A DNA stretch of 9,009 bases from Fimbriimonadaceae bacterium (GTDB lineage: Bacteria; Armatimonadota; Fimbriimonadia; Fimbriimonadales; Fimbriimonadaceae), in NCBI GenBank assembly GCA_014380605.1, contig JACMJO010000282.1, forward strand, positions 1-9,009, in the 5' to 3' direction. Below are positions 1 through 6,053 of the stretch, piece by piece. The notes beneath the pieces were generated by a model. That model saw only the letters and a program-made list of their open reading frames with translations. It was not told where the DNA came from and made no database searches. A program made the position numbers and the translations under genes. Numbering within the stretch: the first letter of the stretch is position 1; each line of letters opens with the position of its first letter.

Positions 1-33
1 ACAGACATCTCTGCATGGGGAGGCACCACAGAG

Positions 34-711
34 CTAGATTCTTATCAGCAAATACTTGACCCGGACTTTCTGGGGTCCGCTCGTGGCTTCGATTTCGGCT
101 TGTGCCCTCACCATTTTCCCATCGGCGGTATCTACCCAGAAGATCACGGGAGTGATGTTCCTGATCAGTTGGCCCGCCGCATACGCGCCTTCGATCACCG
201 CGACATTCCGCCTGCCTTCTCTTCGAAAGGCTGTGAGTCGGTAGTCGATCTTGATCCGTTGCTGATTGACGTTCACGTAGGCCGACCACTTGTCCCCAAC
301 CTTCACAGGATAGGCAGGGAGCACCACGTTCGGCGTTCCGTTATCACTCACCGACATACCGTTCACGATCAAGCGCTTGTTCTGACCGGTCCGATCGTTA
401 ACCACGCGGAATCTGAAACCATCCAACTCCATGAAACTCTTGTCGCCGCCCCGCATAACGCCATCCGAGAAGGTGGAGAGAACTTTGAAACTCTGGTCCC
501 ACTCGAATTCGCCTTTCTTTGCTGAGACAAGCTTTTCTCGGAGCCTTGATTTGAAGCCCATCTGTCCAGCTGTCCCAACGGCGGTCATTTTGGTGTCGAG
601 CGAGTAGACGTACACCGCGCCCACTTTGGCCCTTACCTGGAGGAGTTGGGGCTTTTGCGCGAACGGAGTGGATACGAGGGCAAGTGCTACGGAGACTACA
701 AGGCCCTTCAT
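34..711 (-). CDS. Hypothetical secreted protein (225 aa)
   Basis: I do not recognise a named family. The N-terminus (MKGLVVSVALALVSTPFA, then QKP) reads as a Sec signal peptide with one lysine, a hydrophobic core and a likely cleavage after Ala18. The mature part is about 207 residues, rich in alternating beta-type segments, with a V-G-D-K-W-S stretch near residues 137-142 and a basic C-terminal end. The family resemblance is to secreted beta-rich proteins of unknown role. It lies 10 bp downstream of the CoA-transferase subunit A gene on the same strand, and its ribosome-binding region (GAAGAG, partial) overlaps the end of that gene, so the two are probably cotranscribed. That does not imply a shared function. 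The start is ATG and the stop is TAG. Confidence 0.75.
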   Translation of the reverse strand: MKGLVVSVALALVSTPFAQKPQLLQVRAKVGAVYVYSLDTKMTAVGTAGQMGFKSRLREKLVSAKKGEFEWDQSFKVLSTFSDGVMRGGDKSFMELDGFRFRVVNDRTGQNKRLIVNGMSVSDNGTPNVVLPAYPVKVGDKWSAYVNVNQQRIKIDYRLTAFRREGRRNVAVIEGAYAAGQLIRNITPVIFWVDTADGKMVRAQAEIEATSGPQKVRVKYLLIRI

Positions 712-721
712 TTCTTGCTCT

Positions 722-1420
722 TCACTTTGGTCTGGTCGTCAACCGCTCAATCCGCTTCTCGTAGTTCGTTCCCTGAATTATGCGGTTTACGTAGATTGCC
801 GGCACATGGATCTCGTTCGCATCTAGCTGGCCGACCTCAACTAGCTCCTCTACCTCGGCGATGCATTCCTTACCAGCGGCGGCCATCATCGGGTTGAAGT
901 TGCGGGCGGTTTTTCGGAAGGCGAGGTTGCCGGACGTGTCGCCCCGCCAAGCCTTGACGATCGAGAGGTCGGCATGGAGAGCGGTTTCCATCACGTACAT
1001 CTCGCCATTGAAATCGCGAGTCTCTTTACCCTCGGCGACCAGCGTTCCGTAGCCGGTCTTGGTATAGAAAGCGGGGATTCCGGCTCCGCCAGCCCGAATG
1101 CGCTCCGCTAAAGTTCCCTGCGGGTTGAATTCCAGCTCAAGCTCGCCACTGAGGAACTGGCGCTCAAACTCGGCGTTCTCTCCGACGTAACTGCTGACCA
1201 TTTTCTTGACCTGCTTGGTTTGGAGGAGGATGCCCAGTCCGAAATCGTCGATGCCGCAGTTATTGCTGATGACGGTGATGTCCTTCACGCCCGAGTCGCG
1301 CAATGCGAGGATGAGATTCTCGGGGATTCCGCACAGGCCAAATCCTCCAGACATGATGGTCATACCATCAAAGCCGAGCCCTGTGAGGGCGGCCTGGGCG
1401 TTGGGAAAAACCTTGTTCAT
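722..1420 (-). CDS. scoA: 3-oxoacid (succinyl-CoA:acetoacetate-type) CoA-transferase subunit A
   Basis: This is the alpha subunit of a family I CoA-transferase, which moves CoA between succinyl-CoA (or acetyl-CoA) and 3-oxoacids such as acetoacetate in the cytoplasm. The family I signature is present near residues 18-33 (DGMTIMSGGFGLCGIP). Other conserved blocks are the SNNCGIDDFGLG region, SSYVGEN, ELEFNPQGTLAERIRAGGAGIPAF and the FRKTARNFNP segment. At 232 residues it is full length for a separate A subunit. The start is ATG, preceded by GGAGG four bases upstream. The active-site glutamate of this family lies in the B subunit, and no B subunit gene is present in the window: the next gene downstream is a secreted protein and the next upstream a receiver-like protein. 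Subunit A is certain at family level; the exact acyl specificity is inferred. Confidence 0.93.
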   Translation of the reverse strand: MNKVFPNAQAALTGLGFDGMTIMSGGFGLCGIPENLILALRDSGVKDITVISNNCGIDDFGLGILLQTKQVKKMVSSYVGENAEFERQFLSGELELEFNPQGTLAERIRAGGAGIPAFYTKTGYGTLVAEGKETRDFNGEMYVMETALHADLSIVKAWRGDTSGNLAFRKTARNFNPMMAAAGKECIAEVEELVEVGQLDANEIHVPAIYVNRIIQGTNYEKRIERLTTRPK

Positions 1421-1444
1421 CGAGCCTCCGTTGGATCAGGTTCG

Positions 1445-1450
1445 ATTTTA
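1445..1450 (-). promoter_or_regulatory. Possible -10 element for scoA
   Basis: TAAAAT on the minus strand, 25 bases before the scoA ATG, matches the sigma-70 -10 consensus in five of six positions. No good -35 hexamer is seen at 16-18 bp; the region upstream is the U-tract of a terminator and a GC-rich stretch. Low confidence. Confidence 0.25.
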
Positions 1451-1465
1451 CTTGGGTTAGGGCCC

Positions 1466-1502
1466 GCACAAAAGAAAGAGGGAAGCGTTTGTGGCGCTTC
1501 CC
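1466..1502 (-). terminator. Intrinsic terminator between the receiver-like gene and scoA
   Basis: On the minus strand a perfect 8-bp stem (GGGAAGCG / CGCTTCCC, 1480-1502, 7-base loop) is followed by TCTTTCTTTTG, a typical U-rich tail. It lies about 100 bases after the stop of the receiver-like gene and about 45 bases before scoA. It either ends the receiver-like transcript or forms the end of a structured leader for scoA. Confidence 0.75.
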
Positions 1503-1536
1503 CTATATCATTTCAGAATATTTGGCTTCTCCTTTC

Positions 1537-1565
1537 AGGTAAGCCAGTCAATAGGACTTACACCT
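1537..1565 (-). other. Imperfect stem-loop in the 1421-1599 intergenic region
   Basis: AGGT-AAG-CC on one side pairs with GG-CTT-ACCT on the other, with two small bulges and an 8-base loop. It lies between the receiver-like gene and the 1466-1502 terminator. I match it to no known RNA family. It could be 3' UTR structure or part of a leader; pairing alone is weak evidence. Confidence 0.3.
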
Positions 1566-1599
1566 TTCTGTGGTTGTTCCCTCAAAACGCGTGCCATTT

Positions 1600-1926
1600 T
1601 TAAATTTCCGCTAGGATTTGTTCAAGTTTGTGGGTGATCTCGCTATTCGTCGCGAGTCGGTCACAGCCGAGGTCCCTTCCTAGGTCGTGAAGCTCCTTTT
1701 CCTTGTGGCCAGCATGGGCCAGGACTTTGAATCCGGCGGCTTTTAGCCGAGGAACTAGGTCGGATGCGGGCATAGAAAGAGATCCTAAGTTTACGATAGC
1801 GAGATCGCCGGTAGGGAGGGCTTCTCTTAGCTTTGCAATCACAAGCGGTTCGTGCCCAAAGGCTTGGACCGATTTTGCCAGTCTTGGCCCCCACATCAGG
1901 TTGTCCTCAAAGATCAAAACGCGCAT
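1600..1926 (-). CDS. Degenerate response-regulator receiver-like protein (108 aa)
   Basis: The protein opens with MRVLIFEDN, the first strand and acidic pair (Glu7, Asp8) of a receiver domain, and its length and alternating alpha/beta pattern fit a stand-alone CheY-like fold. The position where the phosphorylated aspartate should be reads AIVNLG, with Asn46 instead of Asp. The Thr/Ser of the fourth strand is also replaced (VLAHAG), and the C-terminal Lys-Pro is missing (LATNSE). It therefore probably cannot be phosphorylated in the usual way and may act as a phosphorylation-independent protein-interaction module. The chosen start is ATG at 1926, preceded by GGTGG; a TTG three codons upstream is possible. 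It is divergent from mtnA with 50 bp between the starts. No histidine kinase or output domain is nearby. The receiver assignment is by pattern only. Confidence 0.7.
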   Translation of the reverse strand: MRVLIFEDNLMWGPRLAKSVQAFGHEPLVIAKLREALPTGDLAIVNLGSLSMPASDLVPRLKAAGFKVLAHAGHKEKELHDLGRDLGCDRLATNSEITHKLEQILAEI

Positions 1927-1932
1927 AGCCAC

Positions 1933-1950
1933 CAATCGTCAATCGTCAAT
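1933..1950. repeat. Short tandem repeat CAATCGT (2.6 copies)
   Basis: Two full copies and a partial third copy of a 7-base unit lie just before the receiver-like ATG, in the 50-bp gap divergent from mtnA. It may be a protein-binding site or chance. Confidence 0.4.
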
Positions 1951-1955
1951 TCGCT

Positions 1956-1974
1956 TCGAAAGGTACCCTTTCGA
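1956..1974. promoter_or_regulatory. Perfect inverted repeat just before the mtnA start
   Basis: Eight-base arms (TCGAAAGG / CCTTTCGA) flank a three-base centre, ending two bases before the mtnA GTG. It could be an operator, or in RNA a hairpin that hides the only AAGG available as a ribosome-binding site. Its role is inferred from position. Confidence 0.4.
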
Positions 1975-1976
1975 TC

Positions 1977-2942
1977 GTGATTGCCCCCCTCACATGGTCC
2001 GATGGCAGGTTGCTGATGCTCGATCAGCGGGTATTGCCACTTCGGGAAAAGTGGCTGGAGTTGACCACCCATGAGCAGGTTGCGGCGAGGATTCGCGACA
2101 TGGCAGTCCGGGGCGCTCCCGCGATCGGAGTTGCGGCGGCTTACGGAATGGCGCTTGCAGCAAAGAATGGCGTAGACCGAGACCAAGCGCACCAGGCACT
2201 TGCGGCATCCCGCCCGACCGCGGTAAACCTTTTTTGGGCTCTCGACCGAATTTCGGCGATGGTGTCTTGGCAGTTTGCGGACGTGCTTGCGGAGGCCAAG
2301 ACCATCGAGGCTGAAGATCTTGCGATGAACCAGGCTATCGGGCGGCATGGGGCCGACCTGCTACAACCTGGCTGGAATATTCTCACGGTATGCAATACCG
2401 GTTCCTTAGCGACGGCAGGACACGGGACGGCCTTGGGGGTGATCCGCACCGCTCACGTCCAAGGCAAGGGGATTCACGTTTACTCCTGTGAGACTCGCCC
2501 TCGCCAGCAGGGGCTTCGCCTGACGGCCTATGAGCTGATCAAAGAGGGCATTCCTTTTCACAGCATTGCCGATGGCGTGGCAGGTTCCCTGATGAGGGCG
2601 GGGAAGGTGGACTGCGTGATTGCAGGCGCGGATCGGATCGCCGCTAACGGAGACACTGCCAATAAGATTGGCACCTACTCCTTAGCCATTCTCGCGAAGT
2701 ACCACGGCATTCCGTTTTACATTGCCGCACCAACATCCACCCTTGACCCAAAGTTGGCTACTGGCGACTTGATCCCAATCGAGGAACGGTCCGGCGAGGA
2801 ACTAACCCACATGGAAGGGGTTCAGGTGGCACCGGCTGGGTGCCCCGTCTTTAATCCTGGATTCGACGTTACGCCGGGTACTTTGATCGGGGGGATCATC
2901 ACGGAGGAAGGGGTCTTTCGACAACCCTATCAGTTCAAATGA
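1977..2942 (+). CDS. mtnA: S-methyl-5-thioribose-1-phosphate isomerase
   Basis: Converts 5-methylthioribose-1-phosphate to 5-methylthioribulose-1-phosphate in the methionine salvage pathway, in the cytoplasm. Conserved blocks of the family (related to eIF2B) are all visible: RGAPAIGVAAAYG at 45-57, the catalytic-cysteine motif CNTG with Cys139, the ETRPRQQG-RLTAYEL region at 172-186, and GADRIAANGDTANKIGTY at 217-234 with the catalytic Asp219. At 321 residues it is slightly shorter than the usual ~345 but has both ends. The start is GTG at 1977, the only in-frame start after an upstream stop at 1926-1928. It has no clear Shine-Dalgarno and is preceded by a perfect palindrome. No other methionine-salvage gene is in the window. 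The same fold includes ribose-1,5-bisphosphate isomerases, but the motifs fit MtnA well. Confidence 0.94.
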   Translation: MIAPLTWSDGRLLMLDQRVLPLREKWLELTTHEQVAARIRDMAVRGAPAIGVAAAYGMALAAKNGVDRDQAHQALAASRPTAVNLFWALDRISAMVSWQFADVLAEAKTIEAEDLAMNQAIGRHGADLLQPGWNILTVCNTGSLATAGHGTALGVIRTAHVQGKGIHVYSCETRPRQQGLRLTAYELIKEGIPFHSIADGVAGSLMRAGKVDCVIAGADRIAANGDTANKIGTYSLAILAKYHGIPFYIAAPTSTLDPKLATGDLIPIEERSGEELTHMEGVQVAPAGCPVFNPGFDVTPGTLIGGIITEEGVFRQPYQFK

Positions 2943-2944
2943 AA

Positions 2945-2972
2945 ACGGTCCGCCGAGCGCTCGGCGGACCGT
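2945..2972. terminator. 28-bp perfect palindrome, terminator between convergent genes
   Basis: A loop-free 28-base palindrome (two 14-base GC-rich arms) starts three bases after the mtnA stop and ends 21 bases before the stop of the convergent small gene. On the minus strand it is followed directly by TTTTCATTTG, so it is an intrinsic terminator for the small gene. On the plus strand there is no U-run, though the stem itself may help end mtnA transcription. Confidence 0.8.
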
Positions 2973-2993
2973 CGAATGATCGGACAGGAAACT

Positions 2994-3224
2994 TTACTCC
3001 CAGGCCTCTCTCACATCCTGGTTCGCCCGCCAGCCCTCGCGCATCGCTTGGGCCCGCTTTGCAATATGATGCTGGGCTTTTAGCGTTATCTTTGCCGGTT
3101 GCTTTGCAGCCGTCTTTACCGCCCTGGTCGTCTTTTCGACCTGCTCATTAACCCACTCACGGGTCTTGTCAACCTTTACGAAGAAGCGCTGGCGCCGACG
3201 CCATGCCCGATCTCTGTTGGTCAT
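2994..3224 (-). CDS. Small basic helical protein of unknown function (76 aa)
   Basis: Not recognised. From the ATG at 3224 the product is 76 residues, strongly basic (arginine/lysine-rich), without a signal peptide, cysteine or membrane segment, and likely almost entirely helical. Landmarks are RRRQR at residues 9-13, a W-V-N-E-Q-V-E stretch, KQPAKITLKA at 41-50 and an acidic end (VREAWE). A GAGGAG ribosome-binding site at 3234-3239 lies nine bases upstream of this ATG; an adjacent GTG one codon earlier would sit six bases from it. A longer reading from a GTG at 3275 has no such site. It ends before a strong terminator and is preceded by a 143-bp gap from the glycosidase gene. Good start and stop signals argue for a real gene; nucleic-acid binding is possible from charge alone. 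Confidence 0.65.
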   Translation of the reverse strand: MTNRDRAWRRRQRFFVKVDKTREWVNEQVEKTTRAVKTAAKQPAKITLKAQHHIAKRAQAMREGWRANQDVREAWE

Positions 3225-3333
3225 CACAGTATTCTCCTCGGACGGGATTGATACGGCTTTTACTCGTATCATCACTATTATCCGACGGGTTTTGTGAATT
3301 CGCCGTTCCTTTTGCAGGGGAATTGATGGTTGT

Positions 3334-3363
3334 GGTTTGTGAATGACGTTGGTCGCACAAACC
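3334..3363. other. Inverted repeat downstream of the glycosidase gene
   Basis: Perfect 8-base arms GGTTTGTG / CACAAACC with a 14-base spacer lie just beyond the glycosidase stop on the minus strand. No U-run follows, so it is not a classical terminator. The 3225-3367 gap otherwise shows nothing clear. Confidence 0.3.
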
Positions 3364-3367
3364 CGAT

Positions 3368-4906
3368 TTAGACAGCCGCGGGGCGGTCTTGGGCTTTATC
3401 GGTTTTCTGGGCGTTCTCCCTTGCCACTTTGTCCTCGGAGATTTCCTCGACCGATCTCGTGTGAAGACGCGCCGCTCCTTCATATGCCTTTGTCCTGATG
3501 GTTGGTGACTTGAGATTCTCCTTTGCGGCGGCGATTGCGTTTCCGTATTGAGGCAACCAAGCTTCCTGCGCGACAAGCATCTCGTCGGCCATCTGCCAGA
3601 TTTCAGGCGGGTTGGCGACGGCTCCGGTGAGTGGGTCCATCATCATGGCCTGCTTGAGAAGGGTCGAGCCGCCGTGGACGGCGGCTTCGACGGCAAGTCT
3701 CTGAACAGAGATCGAGGCGTTGCAGACAGCAGCGCAGCCGAGCGGGAGGTCTCCGTACATGGCCATGTTGATGCCGTTTCGATCGACATAGCCGGGAGCT
3801 TCAATGATGGCGTCGTCGGGGAGGTTGGTGATGACGCCGTTGTTCACCCGATTGAAGTGGCCGCGATAGACGCGGCCGGTTTCTAGCCCTTCGATGATGT
3901 AGCTTCCATGCTCCTCGCTGCGCTTCTCAGGTTCAAACGTGTTGGACTCGGCGGTCATCCAGTTGGGGAAGTCATGTTCGAACCAGTTTCGGCCCTCGGT
4001 GCAGACTCGGAGATAGCCACCGGTTTCGCCATTGATCCAGACGCCGAGATCAATCCAGTCTTTGATCTCATCGGGACGTTTGCGATACCAAGGCACATAC
4101 TCGCTGAGGTGGCCGTTGGATTCGGTGGAGTAGTAGCCGAACCGCTTGAGCATGTCGATGCGCACCTTTTCGGTCGTCGGGAACTCGGGATGCTCTTGTA
4201 ATGCCTCCAAGAGGTGGGGAGTCATGTCTTGACCCTGCCACTGAATTTTGGTGTACCAAGTTTGATGGTTTATGCCGACGCAGACGATGTCGACGTCTTT
4301 CTTGGTAAGTTTGGCGTCTTCTGGGAGCTTGCCACGTCTTTTGAGCCAGCCTTCGAGGGCGTTTGTTATCTGCCAGTGACCTCCCTGAACGCCGTGGCAA
4401 AGACCGACGGTATTGACGCCGCCGTACTTATTGCATGCCCAAGTGAGCATCGCCATGGGGTTGGAGTAGTTGAGGAACAGGCAATTTGGAGCGGCAACCT
4501 CTCGGATGTCCCGGCAGAAGTCAAGGAGGACCGGGATGCCGCGTTGGGCGTACATGATGCCGCCGGGTCCGAGCGTGTCGCCGACGCACTGGTCGATGCC
4601 GTATTTGAGCGGGATGTCGATGTCGGTTTGGAATGCTTCCAGGCCTCCGACGCGGACAAACGACATGGCGTAATTTGCGTCTGCAATCGCCTTTCTTCGA
4701 TCTAGCTGGGCCTCGATCCTGGAGGGCAAGCCCGCCGATTCGATGTCCCTCCGAACCAATTGCTCCACCATCGAGAGGTTGTGCTCGTTGATGTCGTGAA
4801 AGGCGAATTGGGTGTCCTGAAGCTCGGGGACGATGAGGATGTCCCGGACGAGGGTCCGGGTGAATCCTACGCTTCCCGCGCCGAGGATGGCGATTCTGAG
4901 CGGCAT
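3368..4906 (-). CDS. Glycoside hydrolase family 4 (alpha-glucosidase/alpha-galactosidase-like)
   Basis: A cytoplasmic NAD- and divalent-metal-dependent glycosidase that cleaves glycosides by an oxidation-elimination mechanism. Visible features: the nucleotide-binding loop GAGSVGFT at 9-16; the GPGGIMYAQRGIPVL region at 113-127; NYSNPMAM at 146-153; the metal-binding cysteine motif CHGV at 170-173; the second metal ligand His214 in GINH; and the FGYYSTESNGHLSEYVPWY block at 256-274, typical of the MelA/LplD/AglA branch. The CHxV form rather than CDMP or CN(V/I)P argues against phospho-glycosidases. Substrate (alpha-galactoside, alpha-glucoside or other) is not settled. At 512 residues it is longer than the usual 430-490, with a charged, probably disordered tail after about residue 485. 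The start is ATG with no Shine-Dalgarno (CTCCCAAC precedes it). No transporter or sugar regulator is adjacent. Confidence 0.92.
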   Translation of the reverse strand: MPLRIAILGAGSVGFTRTLVRDILIVPELQDTQFAFHDINEHNLSMVEQLVRRDIESAGLPSRIEAQLDRRKAIADANYAMSFVRVGGLEAFQTDIDIPLKYGIDQCVGDTLGPGGIMYAQRGIPVLLDFCRDIREVAAPNCLFLNYSNPMAMLTWACNKYGGVNTVGLCHGVQGGHWQITNALEGWLKRRGKLPEDAKLTKKDVDIVCVGINHQTWYTKIQWQGQDMTPHLLEALQEHPEFPTTEKVRIDMLKRFGYYSTESNGHLSEYVPWYRKRPDEIKDWIDLGVWINGETGGYLRVCTEGRNWFEHDFPNWMTAESNTFEPEKRSEEHGSYIIEGLETGRVYRGHFNRVNNGVITNLPDDAIIEAPGYVDRNGINMAMYGDLPLGCAAVCNASISVQRLAVEAAVHGGSTLLKQAMMMDPLTGAVANPPEIWQMADEMLVAQEAWLPQYGNAIAAAKENLKSPTIRTKAYEGAARLHTRSVEEISEDKVARENAQKTDKAQDRPAAV

Positions 4907-4935
4907 GTTGGGAGTCTAGCCGGTTGGTCGGGGTT

Positions 4936-5047
4936 GGGTAAAGAGTAAGGGGTAAGGAGGAGGGAAGCCAAATGAATTTCGATCTTTACCGATCGACCTC
5001 GGTTCCCTGAATTGCCCACTCCTTTCTCCTTACCCTTTACCCCTTAC
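4936..5047. repeat. 112-bp imperfect inverted-repeat element
   Basis: A G-rich left arm (about 4936-4964, units like GGTAAGGGGTAAGGAG) is matched by a complementary right arm (about 5019-5047). A nested second pair (AGGGAAGCC at 4961-4969 and GGTTCCCT at 5001-5008) extends the stem, leaving about 30 bases of loop. It fills the gap between the glycosidase start and the end of the DUF1579-like gene, and the stop codon of the latter lies inside the right arm. It encodes no protein. It could be a MITE-like or REP-like mobile repeat or a structured terminator; no other copy is seen in the window. Confidence 0.6.
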
Positions 5048-5600
5048 CTGTAGCTAAGCAGCACTTGGGGGCAACCGCACTTGCTTCAAAAGCCGAACCT
5101 GCCTTGATCCGCTTCAGATCGAACTCTTCCATCCACTGCTCCTTGCCTTTTTGATACCAAGTCCAGCGGGTTTTGTAGCGATCGGGGGAGATGAACTCGT
5201 AAGTAGCGCGGTCCATGTGGCCAACTTCGCGGTTAGGAATACCGGTTGCATCCATGAAGGTGAACTCCAACTTAGCGCCCTTATCCTGAATCTTGCTTGC
5301 GACAAGTCGGGGCTGGTTCTTTGCGACGCAGTAGTGAGTGAGGATGAGCTTGCCCTCGTGAAGGGAGTACATCGTCACCATCATGTCGCCCTTATGAGCG
5401 TCGAACCAACTCTCCTCCATAACCACCGACCCATTGCCGATCAGGGTGTATTTGTGGCGAATTTTCAGGCCATTCTGATTCGCGCCTTCCCATTCGCCCA
5501 CCATCGCTTCGAATTTCTCAAAGCCCGCTTGGGCATCGTCCTTGGGTCCGCCGGGCGAGGCGATCAAGAGGGTTCCGATTACTAGTCCAATTGCATTCAT
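5037..5600 (-). CDS. DUF1579-like secreted protein (187 aa)
   Basis: The start is the ATG at 5600, because AGGAG sits at 5607-5611 with a six-base spacer; longer readings run into the VOC gene. The N-terminus (MNAIGLVIGTLLIASPGG) is a hydrophobic segment like a short signal peptide, though it lacks a basic residue. The rest matches the DUF1579 pattern: F-E-K-F-E-A-M-V-G-E-W-E-G at 27-39, then beta strands with a hydrophobic/aromatic pattern and W-T-W-Y-Q-K-G near 146-152, suggesting a small beta-barrel of unknown biochemical role. It follows the VOC gene by 16 bp in the same operon. The last ~20 residues (after about 166) are not typical of the family, and the final codons and TAA lie in the 4936-5047 inverted repeat, so the C-terminus may have been altered by that element. 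Confidence 0.82.
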   Translation of the reverse strand: MNAIGLVIGTLLIASPGGPKDDAQAGFEKFEAMVGEWEGANQNGLKIRHKYTLIGNGSVVMEESWFDAHKGDMMVTMYSLHEGKLILTHYCVAKNQPRLVASKIQDKGAKLEFTFMDATGIPNREVGHMDRATYEFISPDRYKTRWTWYQKGKEQWMEEFDLKRIKAGSAFEASAVAPKCCLATGKG

Positions 5601-5606
5601 TTCGTT

Positions 5607-5611
5607 CTCCT
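5607..5611 (-). promoter_or_regulatory. Shine-Dalgarno AGGAG deciding the DUF1579-like start
   Basis: AGGAG six bases before the ATG at 5598-5600, located between that ATG and the VOC stop (5617-5619). It is the clearest ribosome-binding site in this operon and fixes the start. Confidence 0.75.
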
Positions 5612-5616
5612 GTAGG

Positions 5617-5985
5617 TTAGGCGAGGTTCTCGTAGAACATGAGGGTGTTTCCATCGGGATCGAAGAAGGTGGCGAGTTTGACCATCCCTCCAAACTCTCG
5701 CGTAGGGCCGTCGAATCGGACGCCCTTGCCTTCGATCTCGGCCCGGGCTCGATCAACTGATTCAACACCCCAGACCAATGCCGGCCCACCGACCGGAGGG
5801 CTTTCCACTTGAGAAATGTCTAGCCAAACGTTCCCAACCGGAGTGGACATGTAGGTCATACCCATCTCTTCCTGAGCAAAAACCGTTTCGCACGCCAGCG
5901 TGTCTCGATACCACTCGGCTGATTCTTTATGATCCCGAACCGAGATCGAGCAGACCAACTTTCCTGTAAATCCAAGATTTCCCAA
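5617..5985 (-). CDS. VOC (glyoxalase/bleomycin-resistance/dioxygenase fold) family protein
   Basis: A small vicinal-oxygen-chelate fold protein. It has the usual opening strand and helix (KLVCSISVRDHKESAEWYRDTL), a central VWLDIS strand, the VESVDRARAEIEGKGVRF second-module start and the F-F-D-P-D-G-N-T-L-M-F-Y-E-N ending with a conserved glutamate. Such proteins include metal-dependent isomerases, dioxygenases and binding proteins for toxic compounds; the substrate is unknown. There is no ATG in the first 40 codons. The best start is TTG at 5985, nine bases from GAGG (5995-5998), giving 122 residues. A TTG at 6006 would lie only about 8 bases from the predicted transcription start and has no ribosome-binding site; a TTG at 5958 is also possible. 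It is the first gene of a VOC to DUF1579-like operon and is divergent from an HxlR-like regulator that may control it. Confidence 0.88.
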   Translation of the reverse strand: MGNLGFTGKLVCSISVRDHKESAEWYRDTLACETVFAQEEMGMTYMSTPVGNVWLDISQVESPPVGGPALVWGVESVDRARAEIEGKGVRFDGPTREFGGMVKLATFFDPDGNTLMFYENLA

Positions 5986-5994
5986 TATCCTGCA

Positions 5995-5998
5995 CCTC
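5995..5998 (-). promoter_or_regulatory. Shine-Dalgarno GAGG for the VOC gene
   Basis: GAGG nine bases upstream of the TTG at 5983-5985. It favours that start over the TTG at 6006, which has no such signal. Confidence 0.45.
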
Positions 5999-6015
5999 TT
6001 CTTCAAATTAAGACG

Positions 6016-6042
6016 TATATTTTATAGCAGATATATTTTATA
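6016..6042. repeat. Two direct copies of TATATTTTATA, candidate operator
   Basis: Identical 11-base copies at 6016-6026 and 6032-6042 are spaced by five bases (16-bp period). They lie between the divergent VOC and HxlR-like genes. The first covers the VOC -10 box and the second lies in the promoter spacer, so a protein bound here would block transcription. Binding by the adjacent regulator is inferred. Confidence 0.55.
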
Positions 6043-6049
6043 AGACCAA
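6021..6049 (-). promoter_or_regulatory. Promoter of the VOC operon
   Basis: Minus-strand TTGGTC (6044-6049) as -35 and TATAAA (6021-6026) as -10 are separated by exactly 17 bp, putting the transcript start near 6014. In the opposite direction TATAAG (6039-6044) is a plausible -10 for the regulator gene, which would make its transcript almost leaderless. Confidence 0.5.
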
Positions 6050-6053
6050 GGGA

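Noticed and set aside
1..33. Possible hairpin CTCTG / CAGAG at the left edge
   Set aside because: Five-base arms only, no U-run, and the context is cut by the window edge.
3169..3576. 135-codon minus-strand frame overlapping the glycosidase 3' end and the small gene
   Set aside because: Low-complexity, shifted-frame translation of two better supported genes; no start signal.
4931..4965. Possible G-quadruplex in the G-rich arm
   Set aside because: Only three runs of three or more Gs are close together, and the inverted-repeat pairing explains the composition better.
5601..5789. N-terminal extension of the DUF1579-like protein up to 5789
   Set aside because: The extra 63 residues lie inside the VOC gene on the same strand, are low in family-like character, and an AGGAG site with a signal-like N-terminus marks the start at 5600.
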